This document shows positions 1 to 8,008 of a stretch of DNA of 64,000 bases, piece by piece (positions within the stretch are counted from its first letter, which is position 1; every line of letters begins with the position of its first letter). Origin of the DNA: Magnetospirillum sp. ME-1 (GTDB lineage Bacteria > Pseudomonadota > Alphaproteobacteria > Rhodospirillales > Magnetospirillaceae); contig NZ_CP015848.1 in NCBI RefSeq assembly GCF_002105535.1, positions 3,700,926-3,764,925 of the forward strand, written 5' to 3'. A model generated the notes under the pieces. It searched no databases and had not been told where the DNA came from. It saw only the letters and a list, made by a program, of their open reading frames with translations. A program made the translations under genes and the position numbers.

Positions 1-1220
1 CCGACCCAGGAGGTCAGCACCGCGCCGCCATGGCGCTTCTGGGTGTCGATCACCGCCTGGGCGGCCTCCAGCCCGTCGGCCATGGCGTTGGGGGCGTGGA
101 TCACCAGGGTGGCGTCCACCTCCTCGGCCTCGATCAGCACCCGGGCCATGTCGGCGTAGCGTTTGCCGTTGGCGTCGACGCCCAGGTCCACCGGATTGCC
201 CCCCTTCCAGTTGCGGGGCATCAGGGCGGTGAGCTTGCGCAGCGTTTCCTCGGACAGCTGGGCCATCTGGCCGCCGCCGGGGCCGCCCATCTCGGCCAGC
301 GCCATCATGGCGGTGCCGCCGCCGTTGGACAGCACGGCCAGACGCTGGCCCTTCATGGGCTTGGCCCGCGCCAGGGTCTCCACCGCGCCGAACAGCTCGT
401 CGATGTCGTGCACGCGCAGCGCGCCGGCCCGGCGGATGGCGGCGTCGAAGGAATCCTCGGGGCGGGCCAGGGATTCGGCCAGGAACGGCCCGATGGGGTG
501 GTCGTCGGCCTCCGGCACGGCGCGGACCAGCAGCACCGGCTTGTTGCGGGCGGCGGCGCGGGCGGCGGGGATGAAGTTGCGCCGGGCGCCGATGGATTCG
601 ATGTAAAGCAGGATGGCCCGCGTCTGGTCGTCGTTGGCCAGATAATCCATGACGTCGGCGAAGTCGATGTCCAGGGCGTCGCCCAGGCTGATGAAGTGGG
701 AGAAGCCGATGCCGCGCGGCCGGGCCCAGTCCAGCACGGCGGTGGACAGCGCGCCGGACTGCGACACGAAGGCCACCTTGCCCGGCAGGGCGGGCACATG
801 GGAGAAGCTGGCGTCCAGGCGGATGCGCGGCACCAGCACCCCCAGCGCGCCGCCGCCCAGGATGCGCAACCCCCAGGGGCGCGCCGCTTGCAGCACCGCA
901 TCCTTGTCCACGTCGCCGGCGATGATGATGGCCGCCCGGGTTCCCCGCCGCCCCAGGTCGTCCAGCAGCTTGGGCACCGTCTCGCCCGGGGTGCACAGCA
1001 CCGCCAGGTCGGGGGTCAGCGGCATGGAGGCCACGTCGCGGTAGGCCAGCACGCCGGCCACCGCCCGGTGGGAGGGGTGGACCGGCATGATCGGGCCCTT
1101 GAAGCCCGCCGCCAGCAGATTGCGCATCACCACGGCGCCCGCCGAGCGCGGACGGTCCGAGGCCCCGATCACCGCCACCGAGGTGGGCTCGAACAGGAAG
1201 GAAAGGTTGTGAATGCTCAT
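1..1220 (-). CDS. PatZ/YfiQ-type protein lysine acetyltransferase, acyl-CoA synthetase-like part (3' end outside window)
   Basis: The reading frame starts at the ATG at 1220 and stays open to the window edge, giving about 406 residues. An N-terminal Rossmann CoA-binding domain begins with SVAVIGAS (residues 14-21). A succinyl-CoA-ligase-like domain follows (SQSGAL near 160), then a second ligase-CoA domain. Collinear stretches such as MRNLLA, FTPDLAVLCT-like and AAIRRAG/ELFGAVETL match the layout I know for E. coli PatZ (YfiQ/Pka), which acetylates acetyl-CoA synthetase and other proteins. As in PatZ, the SHTGA phospho-histidine of true ADP-forming synthetases is absent; that region reads AESLARPED. 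This part is therefore probably a CoA sensor rather than a synthetase. The GNAT domain expected at the C terminus would lie beyond base 1. The family is well supported; the full architecture is not visible. Confidence 0.8.
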   Translation of the reverse strand, partial: MSIHNLSFLFEPTSVAVIGASDRPRSAGAVVMRNLLAAGFKGPIMPVHPSHRAVAGVLAYRDVASMPLTPDLAVLCTPGETVPKLLDDLGRRGTRAAIIIAGDVDKDAVLQAARPWGLRILGGGALGVLVPRIRLDASFSHVPALPGKVAFVSQSGALSTAVLDWARPRGIGFSHFISLGDALDIDFADVMDYLANDDQTRAILLYIESIGARRNFIPAARAAARNKPVLLVRAVPEADDHPIGPFLAESLARPEDSFDAAIRRAGALRVHDIDELFGAVETLARAKPMKGQRLAVLSNGGGTAMMALAEMGGPGGGQMAQLSEETLRKLTALMPRNWKGGNPVDLGVDANGKRYADMARVLIEAEEVDATLVIHAPNAMADGLEAAQAVIDTQKRHGGAVLTSWV

Positions 1221-1354
1221 AGCTGACGAGTTTCTGCCGCAGGCGCGAAAAAGCAAGGAAGAAGTGGGGCTTTTAGCCATCTTCCCGGCGGAGCGCGCTT
1301 GGTCTATGGTGCGCGGCGCGAAGGGGTTCGCCGTCGATTCGGGATTGTGTCCAG

Positions 1355-2173
1355 ATGTTCAGAATGGCTGTCGCCGCCTTGGTCGTTTCGCTCGCCTGCG
1401 CCGCCCCCGTCCTGGCGGCCGACGAGGGGTCCGCACCCACGCCGCTGGTCCAGACGCTGCCGCCCGCCCCCCTGGCTCCGGCCGAGGAGACTCCCGGCTT
1501 CCAGGCGGTGCGCCCGCTGCCCGGCGCCGAGGCTCCGGCCCCCGTCGCGGCCCCCGCACCGGCCGCACCGCCGCCGCCCGTCGCCGTGACGGCGCCTCCG
1601 CCGCCTCCGCCCGCGCCGCCCGCCATTCCGGCCCAGGCCGAGAACGGCCCGCTTCCCCTGCTGCTCCAGGCGGGGATCGCGGCGCTGATGATCGCCGTCG
1701 GCGCCCTGGTGGCCGGGTTGGTGGGCATCATTACCGCCAATGCCGGCCGCCGCCGGGACGAGGCCGTCCGCCGCAAATCCGCCGCCGCCACCCTGGTCAT
1801 CGAGCTGGAGGCCCGCATCCAGGCCTTCGAGGCGGTGCCGGTGCCGCCCAATGCCGAGGCCGGCGTGTCCTTCGTCTCCGCCGTCGTCGCCCTGGCCGAT
1901 CTGGATTACGGCTGGCGGGCGGTTCAGGCCTCGCTTTATCTGTTGCCCGAACGCCTGGCAGGGCATCTGGCGGTGCATTACGCCGCCGTCCACCATGTGG
2001 CCAAGTTCATCAAGGGCCAGTCCCTGGCCGCCGGCCTGCGCATGCTGCAGGCCAACCGCATCGGCGGCCATCCCTGTCCCGACGCCGGCACCATGCGCGA
2101 AGCCCACGTGGAGCTGGCCGCCGCCTTCCGGGGCCTGGACAAGATCGTCATGGGTCTGAAGTCGGTGGGCTGA
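1355..2173 (+). CDS. Hypothetical membrane-anchored Pro/Ala-rich protein
   Basis: This 272-residue protein is not one I recognise. An N-terminal signal peptide (residues 1-22, ending near VLAAD) is followed by a Pro/Ala-rich stretch (about 25-90). One strong transmembrane segment lies near 103-127 (LLLQAG through GIITANAG). A charged, predicted-helical domain of about 140 residues then begins at RRRDEAVRRKS. If the signal is cleaved, the Pro-rich part would be periplasmic and the C-terminal domain cytoplasmic. It is divergent from the PatZ-like gene, 134 bp away, and runs 47 bp upstream of a toxin-antitoxin pair to which it shows no obvious link. The ATG at 1355 is chosen because it gives a clean signal peptide. 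No catalytic motif is visible. Confidence 0.7.
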   Translation: MFRMAVAALVVSLACAAPVLAADEGSAPTPLVQTLPPAPLAPAEETPGFQAVRPLPGAEAPAPVAAPAPAAPPPPVAVTAPPPPPPAPPAIPAQAENGPLPLLLQAGIAALMIAVGALVAGLVGIITANAGRRRDEAVRRKSAAATLVIELEARIQAFEAVPVPPNAEAGVSFVSAVVALADLDYGWRAVQASLYLLPERLAGHLAVHYAAVHHVAKFIKGQSLAAGLRMLQANRIGGHPCPDAGTMREAHVELAAAFRGLDKIVMGLKSVG

Positions 2174-2220
2174 CGGCCAATCCCATTGCCCGTGCGCATG
2201 TCGCGCACTATCTTAAGGCC

Positions 2221-2442
2221 ATGCGACAGGTCCTGACCGATATCGAGGCTGGCAAGCTGACCGAGGAATTGCGGCGACGCGGCATTCCCGCGGGGCAGCG
2301 TCTGCGCGTGGTGGTCGAGAGCATCGAGGCGGACGAGCCGTCCATCACCGCCATGAATGCGGCGGGGGGCGCCTTCGACTGGCTGGCGGATGAGCCCGAC
2401 CTTTACAGCGATGCCGATCTGGTCGAGCGTTTCCGGCCATGA
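2221..2442 (+). CDS. Putative type II antitoxin partner of a MazF/PemK-like toxin
   Basis: A 73-residue acidic protein (MRQVLTDIEAGKL...) whose stop codon overlaps the next start in an ATGA arrangement (2439-2442). Size, charge and four-base coupling to a MazF/PemK-like frame are typical of type II antitoxins, which are made in excess of the toxin and neutralise it. I do not recognise the DNA-binding fold, so the assignment rests on position and size. The first 25 residues look helical. It starts 47 bp after the preceding gene and could be co-transcribed with it. Confidence 0.6.
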   Translation: MRQVLTDIEAGKLTEELRRRGIPAGQRLRVVVESIEADEPSITAMNAAGGAFDWLADEPDLYSDADLVERFRP

Positions 2443-2787
2443 GCGGAATCGCTTTCGGAGCTCTGGTGCTTACCGATTTTCCTTTTTACCGATCTGACGG
2501 CGACCAAACGCCGTCTGGCCCTGGTCATCTCCGCCGACAATGATCGGCGCACGGACGTGGTCGTGGCCTATATCACCTCCGCCGTTCGAGGTGATCCGGA
2601 TGCCAAGGTGATGGAGCCGACCGGCGAAAACGGTCTCAAGGTGCCGTCCATGGTTCGCTTCGATAAGGTCGCGACCATCCACAAGGACATCATCGCCGGG
2701 CGATTGGGCGAGGCGGATGCGGCGTGGTTGGCCGAGGCACGCCGTATTTTCTTCGGAGTATTCGGATTCGGCAATCCGACGAACTGA
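2439..2787 (+). pseudogene. MazF/PemK-family toxin with a +1 frameshift in a T5 run
   Basis: From the ATG at 2439 the first 16 codons read MSGIAFGALVLTDFPF, close to the MazF/PemK start in which DFPF is followed by TDL. At the run of five T (2483-2487) the frame then breaks, and the starting frame ends after 34 codons. Removing one T restores TDLTATKRRLALVIS and an open frame to the stop at 2787. The restored protein of about 115 residues carries the K-R-R-x-A-L-V-I-S core and ends in RRIFFGVFG. Possible explanations are a disabling mutation, a sequencing error in the homopolymer, or expression by +1 ribosomal slippage or RNA polymerase slippage on U5. It is coupled to the upstream antitoxin by ATGA. 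Confidence 0.75.
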
Positions 2788-2862
2788 CCGCTTCCGGTTC
2801 GGCGGTTCAGGGATCGTCCGCCTTAAATAAGTAAATCAGTACCGAAATACATAAACCTGTCC

Positions 2863-2888
2863 CCGCCGGAAGACCTCGCTTCCGGCGG
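2863..2888. terminator. Perfect 10-bp stem hairpin, possible terminator
   Basis: Arms ccgccggaag (2863-2872) and cttccggcgg (2879-2888) are exact reverse complements around a 6-nt loop. No T-tract follows on either strand, so it is either a weak terminator downstream of the toxin gene or some other structured element. Confidence 0.4.
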
Positions 2889-3079
2889 CCAATTGTCTCT
2901 GCCCGAACATTGCCCGAAGGAAAGTGATGCGATCCCGATTCAAGTATCGTCACTCTTGTTGTGCGATGCACCAGGATCGGGCTTTGGGCAAAGGGTGTGG
3001 AATAAGAATTTTGTGGTTATTTCAGGGATATTGCAGCCGTGCGGCAAGCTGTGACATCCCGCCATCTGATACAAAACTT

Positions 3080-3109
3080 TTGACACAATGGGCATAGGTG
3101 TAATATAAC
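3080..3109 (+). promoter_or_regulatory. Sigma70-like promoter for the phenylacetate-type operon
   Basis: TTGACA at 3080-3085 and TATAAC at 3104-3109, separated by 18 bp, in an AT-rich patch that stands out from the GC-rich background. It lies about 60 bp upstream of the ATG at 3169. The predicted 5' leader is short. No clear regulator operator could be picked out by eye. Confidence 0.5.
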
Positions 3110-3168
3110 GGAGGAAATCAAAGGGGCGCCGCAACAGGTCCCCGCCATTCATCCGGGAGGGTTTTCTT

Positions 3169-3579
3169 ATGAAGAGCACGCTGGTCGCCGGTCTGACCGC
3201 CACCCGCCGCTATGAGGTCGACAAGGGCCGCACCATCGGCTTCATGGGTGACGAGGCGCGGGTCTACAACACTCCGGCGCTGATCTACGACATGGAGGTC
3301 ACCGCCCGCGACCTGCTGCTGGAGCATTCCGATGCCGGCGAGGATTCGGTCGGCACCCGGGTCGAGGTCGATCATCTGGCTCCCACCCTGCTGGGCCAGT
3401 GGGTCGAGATCACCGTGACCGTGGAAGAGGTCAAGGGTCCCGGCGTGACCTTCTCGTTCACCGCCAAGGACTCGCTCGACAATATCGGCAAGGGCGTGCA
3501 CAAGCGGTTCGTGGTCGGCGTCGAGCAGACCAAGGCCCGTCTGCTGGCCAAGGCCGAAAAGGCGAAGAGCGCATCATGA
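3169..3579 (+). CDS. FlK-like hot-dog thioesterase
   Basis: This 136-residue protein resembles fluoroacetyl-CoA thioesterase (FlK) and related hot-dog proteins. The FlK catalytic triad Thr42/Glu50/His76 is matched by Thr35 (NTPAL), Glu43 (MEVTARD) and His69 (DHLAPT) with identical spacing. The family hydrolyses small acyl-CoA thioesters in the cytoplasm. It is the first gene of the operon, and its stop overlaps the start of the molybdoenzyme gene (ATGA at 3576-3579), which implies translational coupling. A plausible substrate is the acyl-CoA product of the neighbouring oxidoreductase, for example phenylglyoxylyl-CoA, or a non-productive CoA ester that must be cleared. The substrate is inferred; fold and active-site residues are seen. 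Confidence 0.8.
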   Translation: MKSTLVAGLTATRRYEVDKGRTIGFMGDEARVYNTPALIYDMEVTARDLLLEHSDAGEDSVGTRVEVDHLAPTLLGQWVEITVTVEEVKGPGVTFSFTAKDSLDNIGKGVHKRFVVGVEQTKARLLAKAEKAKSAS

Positions 3580-6359
3580 GCGCCGCCCCGCCCCGTCTTG
3601 GGGAACAGGGGGGTGGGGGAAGCAAGGTCGAGAAGGTCCAGACGTACTGCTACCAGTGTGTGGCGGGTCCCGACCTGATGACCGTGAAGGTGGTTGACGG
3701 CGTCGCCACCGAGATCGAGCCCAATTTCAAGGCGGCCGATACCCACCCGGCCGAGGGCAAGGTTTGCGTCAAGGCGTTCGGACTGATTCAGAAGTCCTAT
3801 ACGCCGCACCGCATCCTCACTCCCATGAAGCGGACCAACCCCAAGAAGGGGAAGGACCAGGATCCCGGCTTCGTGCCCATCTCGTGGGACGAGGCGATGA
3901 GCACCATCGCCGAGAAGCTGAACGCCATCCGCGCCGAAGGCCTGCTGGACGAACACGGCTATCCCAAGGTGGCGGCTTCGTTCGGCGGCGCCGGCACGCC
4001 CACCCAGTACATGGGCTCGCTCACCGCCTTCCTGGCCGCCTGGGGTCCCATCGATTTCGGCTTCGGCTCGGGCCAGGGCGTCAAGTGCTATCACTCCGAG
4101 CACCTGTACGGTGAATTCTGGCATCGCGGCTATGTGATCACGCCGGACACGCCGCGCGTCAATTACATCATCAATTGCGGCGCCAACCACGAGGCGTCGG
4201 GCGGCGTCTGCGGCGTCTACCGCCATTCCGAGGCCCGCGCCCGGGGCGCCAAGCGCATCCAGGTGGAGCCGCACCTGTCGGTGACCGGCGCCTGTTCGGC
4301 CGAGTGGCTGCCCATCAAGCCCAAGACCGACGCCGCCTTCCTGATGAGCCTTCTGAACGTGCTGGTCCACGAGGCCGCGCGCGACCGGCTCGACCTGGAT
4401 TTCCTGAAACACACCACGTCCAGCCCCTATCTGGTCGGCCCCGATGGCTGGTATCTGCGCGATCCCGAGACCAACAAGCCGCTGCTGTGGGACGAGAAGT
4501 CGGGCCGTGCCGTGGCCCACGACACCCCTGGCGCGGTTCCCGCCCTGGAAGGCCGCTTCACCGTGTCCCGCGCGGTGACCCTGGGCGCCGACGACGAGCG
4601 CTGGGAGCACCGGGACGTGGAGGGCGTCACCGCATTCACCAAGTTCGTCGATCACGTCCGCACCTATACCCCGGCCTGGGCCGCCAAGGTCTGCGACGTG
4701 CCGGAAGCGCGCATCCGCAAGATCGCCAACGAATTCCTCGACAACGCCTGCGTCGGCCAGACCATCGAGATCGACGGGGTGGAGATGCCCTACCGCCCGG
4801 TGGCGGTGACGCTGGGCAAGACCGTCAACAACGGCTGGGGCGGCGCCGAGTGCTGCTGGGCCCGGACCATGCTGGCCGTGCTGGTGGGCGCGCTCGAGGT
4901 GCCCGGCGGCACCATCGGCACCACCATCCGCATCAACCGTCCGGTGATGAACCGTCTGGAAAGCTTCGACGGCTGCCTGGACGGCTTCATGGAATATCCG
5001 TTCAACCCCACCGACAAGGACACCTGGGCGGCCAAGCCGATCATCCGCAACGCCTACAAGATGCTGGTGCCGCTGGTGGGCAATTCCTCGTGGAGCCCGG
5101 CGCTGGGTCCGACCCAGTTCTCGTACATGTTCCTGGACGAGCCCCAGGACGAGATTCCGCGCGCCACCTTCCCGGAATTCCTGCTGGTCTACCGCACCAA
5201 CCCGGTGATCTCGTTCTGGGACACCGACCGGGTGGCCGACGTGGTGTCGCGCATGCCCTTCGTGGTGTGCTTCGCCCATACCAGGGACGAGACCAACCAC
5301 TTCGCCGACATCCTGCTGCCCGACGCCACCGATCTGGAAGGCATGCAGCTGATCCGCATCGGCGGCACCAAGTTCCAGGAGCAGTACTGGAAGACCCAGG
5401 GCTTCGCCCTGCGCCAGCCCAGCGTCAAGCCCCAGGGCGAGGCCCGCGACTTCACCGACATCGCCACCGATCTGGCGGTGCGCACCGGGTTGAAGGAAAA
5501 GTACGTGGCCGCCATCAACCGCGGCTCCCACGGCGTGCCGCTCAAAGGTGCCAACTGGGATTTCAGCCTTCCCGTCGACAAGGCCCCGACTCTGGAAGAG
5601 GTGTGGGACGCGTCCTGCCGCTCGGCCTCGGCCGAACTGACCGGCGGTGCCGAGTCCCAAGGCCTGGACTGGTGGAAGCAGAACGGCTTCCGCACCATTC
5701 CGTTCCCCGAGACCAACTGGTTCCTGACGCCTGCGCTCAAGGCCAAGGGCCTGCGCTACGAGCTGCCCTACCAGGAGCGTCTGGCCCGCATCGGCCGCCA
5801 ACTGGCCAACCGCCTGCGCGAGGCCGGCATCACCTGGTGGGATAACCAACTGACCGAATACCGGCCGCTGATGGAATGGCACAACTTCCCCGGCTACTGG
5901 GACCAGAGCGTGGTCGAGTTCGGCAGCAAGGTCGAGGACTTCCCCTTCTGGGTGGTCACGGCGCGCTCCATGCAATACGCCTGGGGCTCCAACATGCATA
6001 TCCCGCTGATGCGCGAGGTGTCGGGCAACGTCAAGGGCCATGACGGCGTGATGATGAACCCCGAGGCCGCCCGCAAGATCGGTGTGCGTGACGGCGAGCG
6101 CATCGTCGTCACCGCGCCGACCGGCAAGAGCGTGTCGGGCCGCGTGGTGCTGACCCAGGGCATCCGCCCCGACACCATCCTGATGATGGCCCAGTTCGAC
6201 CACTGGGCCACGCCGGTGGCCAAGGATTTCGACGTGCCCAGCATGAACAGGCTCACCGCCATGACCATGCAGCTGACCGACGCCACCGGCTCGGCCGCCG
6301 ACCTTAGCCGCGTCGCCATCCGAAAAGCGGGTCCCGACGAGCAGGGGAGGCGGGCATGA
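3576..6359 (+). CDS. padB: Molybdopterin oxidoreductase, probable phenylacetyl-CoA:acceptor oxidoreductase catalytic subunit (PadB-like)
   Basis: A 927-residue DMSO-reductase-family enzyme binding Mo-bis-MGD. The N-terminal FeS motif is Cys25-x2-Cys28 ... Cys64, but the usual third Cys (position 32) is Pro; Asp33 is the nearest alternative ligand. Cys171, in the sequence VKCYHSEH, is the likely Mo ligand. There is no twin-arginine signal, so it should face the cytoplasm, where CoA esters are. Overlapping downstream genes encode a four-cluster FeS subunit and a membrane anchor, matching the subunit make-up I recall for the membrane-bound Thauera enzyme that oxidises phenylacetyl-CoA to phenylglyoxylate with quinones. 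A phenylacetate-CoA ligase in the same cluster supports this. Another arylacetyl- or acyl-CoA substrate remains possible. The start at 3576 overlaps the thioesterase stop. Confidence 0.7.
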   Translation: MSAAPPRLGEQGGGGSKVEKVQTYCYQCVAGPDLMTVKVVDGVATEIEPNFKAADTHPAEGKVCVKAFGLIQKSYTPHRILTPMKRTNPKKGKDQDPGFVPISWDEAMSTIAEKLNAIRAEGLLDEHGYPKVAASFGGAGTPTQYMGSLTAFLAAWGPIDFGFGSGQGVKCYHSEHLYGEFWHRGYVITPDTPRVNYIINCGANHEASGGVCGVYRHSEARARGAKRIQVEPHLSVTGACSAEWLPIKPKTDAAFLMSLLNVLVHEAARDRLDLDFLKHTTSSPYLVGPDGWYLRDPETNKPLLWDEKSGRAVAHDTPGAVPALEGRFTVSRAVTLGADDERWEHRDVEGVTAFTKFVDHVRTYTPAWAAKVCDVPEARIRKIANEFLDNACVGQTIEIDGVEMPYRPVAVTLGKTVNNGWGGAECCWARTMLAVLVGALEVPGGTIGTTIRINRPVMNRLESFDGCLDGFMEYPFNPTDKDTWAAKPIIRNAYKMLVPLVGNSSWSPALGPTQFSYMFLDEPQDEIPRATFPEFLLVYRTNPVISFWDTDRVADVVSRMPFVVCFAHTRDETNHFADILLPDATDLEGMQLIRIGGTKFQEQYWKTQGFALRQPSVKPQGEARDFTDIATDLAVRTGLKEKYVAAINRGSHGVPLKGANWDFSLPVDKAPTLEEVWDASCRSASAELTGGAESQGLDWWKQNGFRTIPFPETNWFLTPALKAKGLRYELPYQERLARIGRQLANRLREAGITWWDNQLTEYRPLMEWHNFPGYWDQSVVEFGSKVEDFPFWVVTARSMQYAWGSNMHIPLMREVSGNVKGHDGVMMNPEAARKIGVRDGERIVVTAPTGKSVSGRVVLTQGIRPDTILMMAQFDHWATPVAKDFDVPSMNRLTAMTMQLTDATGSAADLSRVAIRKAGPDEQGRRA

Positions 6360-7009
6360 CCAAATGGGCCATCGTCGCCGACCTGGGACGCTGCGTCGGC
6401 TGCCAGACCTGCACCACCGCGTGCCGCCACGCCAACGCCACGCCGCCCGGCGTGCAGTACCGCAAGGTGCTGGACATGGAGGTGGGCACCTTCCCCGACG
6501 TGCGCCGCGTCTTCGTGCCGGTGGGCTGCATGCATTGCGACGAGCCGCCGTGCCGCGACGTCTGTCCCACCACGGCCACCAAGAAGCGCGCCGACGGCAT
6601 GGTCACCATCGACTATGACATATGCATCGGCTGCGGCTATTGCATCGTCGCCTGTCCCTACCAGGCCCGCTACAAGGTGTCCAAGCCCACCTTCGCCTTC
6701 AAGGACCAGGCCACCCAGAACGAACTGGCGCGCTACGATGAACGCTTGCTTGGCGTCGCGCAGAAGTGCACCTTCTGCGTCGACCGGGTCGATTACGGGC
6801 TGGCCAACGGGTTGACCCCCGGGGTGGCGCCGGAAGCGACTCCCGCCTGCGTCAACGCCTGCCTGTCCAAGGCGCTGACGTTCGGCGACACCGATAATCC
6901 TGACAGCAACGTCAGCAAGCTGCTGAAGCGGTACAAGTCGTTCCGCATGCACGAGGAACTCGGGACCGGTCCCAACATTCACTATCTGTGGGAGACCGAG
7001 GACGAATGA
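6356..7009 (+). CDS. padC: Four-cluster ferredoxin-like electron transfer subunit (PadC-like)
   Basis: This 217-residue protein of the DmsB/NrfC/PsrB family transfers electrons between the molybdoenzyme and its membrane partner. Sixteen cysteines occur in the expected four groups: C-x2-C-x2-C-x3-C near residue 12 (CVGCQTC), C-x2-C-x4-C-x3-C near 61 (CMHCDEPPC), C-x2-C-x2-C-x3-C near 90 (CIGCGYC), and C-x2-C (CTFC) with C-x3-C (CVNAC) further on. This predicts four [4Fe-4S] clusters. There is no export signal, consistent with a cytoplasm-facing complex. Its ATG overlaps the stop of the catalytic subunit (ATGA at 6356-6359), and its own stop overlaps the anchor start, so the three subunits are translationally coupled. 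Confidence 0.85.
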   Translation: MTKWAIVADLGRCVGCQTCTTACRHANATPPGVQYRKVLDMEVGTFPDVRRVFVPVGCMHCDEPPCRDVCPTTATKKRADGMVTIDYDICIGCGYCIVACPYQARYKVSKPTFAFKDQATQNELARYDERLLGVAQKCTFCVDRVDYGLANGLTPGVAPEATPACVNACLSKALTFGDTDNPDSNVSKLLKRYKSFRMHEELGTGPNIHYLWETEDE

Positions 7010-7938
7010 GCGAGGAATTCGAAGACGCCCCGGCCATGCGCCATCAGGGCCTGGCGCCCTGGCTGCAGACCGCCTGGGACATGCGCGCCGCCGGCAATTT
7101 CATCGGCGGCGGCTCGGGCACCGGCCTGTTGATCCTCACCTCGCTGGGGTCCTTCGCCGGACTTTACAGCCCGGTGCTGCTGCTGGCCGGTCTGGCCCTG
7201 GTCGGCCTCGGCCTGTTTTCCGTCTTCCTCGAGATCGGCCGTCCGCTTCGCGCCATGAACGTCCTGCTGGGCGGCAAGCGCAGTTGGATGACCCGCGAAG
7301 CGTTTGTCGCCGCCGTGCTGTTCCCGCTGGGGGGCGCCGCGCTGATCTGGCCGGATCTGGCCAAGCTGGTGTGGATTCCCGCCGCCGCCTATCTCTATTG
7401 CCAGGCCCGGATTCTCGAATCCGCCAAGGGCATTCCCACCTGGCGCTCGCCCTTGATCCTGCCGCTGACCGTGGTCACCGGCTTGGTCGAGGGCGCCGGC
7501 ATCCTGCTGCTGCTGGGGACCCTGTTCCTGGATGCGGGCGCGCCGGAATGGGTGGCCGGCACCCTGGTGGCCACCATCGCGGGGCGCATCTTCGTGTGGA
7601 TGTTCTACCGCCGCCGCATGGTGGGCGGCGAGGCGCCGGTGGAAGCCGCCGCCATGCTGATCCGCCTGTCCATGCCCTTCACGCTGGGCGGCAACATCAT
7701 TCCCATCGCCTTCCTGGTGCTGGCCGGCATTCAGCCCGACATCCGCGCCGCCGCCCTGGCCGCCGCCGGTCTGGCCGCCATGGCGGGTGGCTGGGCCATG
7801 AAGATCGTCATCGTCACCAAGGCGGCCCACAACCAGGGCTTCGCCATCAACCATTCCCCCGCCCGTGGCGGCGGGGAATCCGGTCCGGGCTTCAAGCCGG
7901 GCTGGCGTGAGGTTCCTAAGGACCAGGACAAGAAATAG
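7006..7938 (+). CDS. padD: DmsC/NrfD-like membrane anchor and quinone-reactive subunit (PadD-like)
   Basis: A 310-residue integral membrane protein with about eight hydrophobic segments, for example around SGTGLLILTSLGSF, VLLLAGLALVGLG, LILPLTVVTGLVEG and LAAAGLAAMAGGWA. By position and topology it is the DmsC-type anchor that passes electrons from the FeS subunit to the quinone pool. The start at 7006 overlaps the previous stop (ATGA). The tail after residue 285 is hydrophilic and charged. In the phenylacetate model it makes oxidation of phenylacetyl-CoA quinone-dependent. The specific Pad assignment depends on the neighbours. Confidence 0.7.
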   Translation: MSEEFEDAPAMRHQGLAPWLQTAWDMRAAGNFIGGGSGTGLLILTSLGSFAGLYSPVLLLAGLALVGLGLFSVFLEIGRPLRAMNVLLGGKRSWMTREAFVAAVLFPLGGAALIWPDLAKLVWIPAAAYLYCQARILESAKGIPTWRSPLILPLTVVTGLVEGAGILLLLGTLFLDAGAPEWVAGTLVATIAGRIFVWMFYRRRMVGGEAPVEAAAMLIRLSMPFTLGGNIIPIAFLVLAGIQPDIRAAALAAAGLAAMAGGWAMKIVIVTKAAHNQGFAINHSPARGGGESGPGFKPGWREVPKDQDKK

Positions 7939-8008
7939 GCACCGTCCGGCCGGCGGGGAGGCTTCCCTTTTCCGAGCACGCGTGCGGGCAAAGAGAGGAG
8001 AGGCTTTG

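Larger units (their letters stand above)
2788..3168. other. 380-bp gap with hairpin and promoter, no gene found
   Basis: No convincing coding frame lies between the toxin and the thioesterase. The gap is less GC-rich than its surroundings and contains a perfect inverted repeat (2863-2888) and a sigma70-like promoter (3080-3109), listed separately. It is the probable boundary between the toxin-antitoxin unit and the phenylacetate-type operon. Confidence 0.6.

Noticed and set aside
30-1226. Open frame on the + strand over the PatZ-like gene
   Set aside because: Antisense composition (Gly/His/Gln-rich) and no ribosome site; the - strand frame matches a known protein along its length.
3372-6203. 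Large - strand open frame opposite the molybdoenzyme gene
   Set aside because: GC-rich shadow of a well-identified gene with motifs and coupled neighbours on the + strand.
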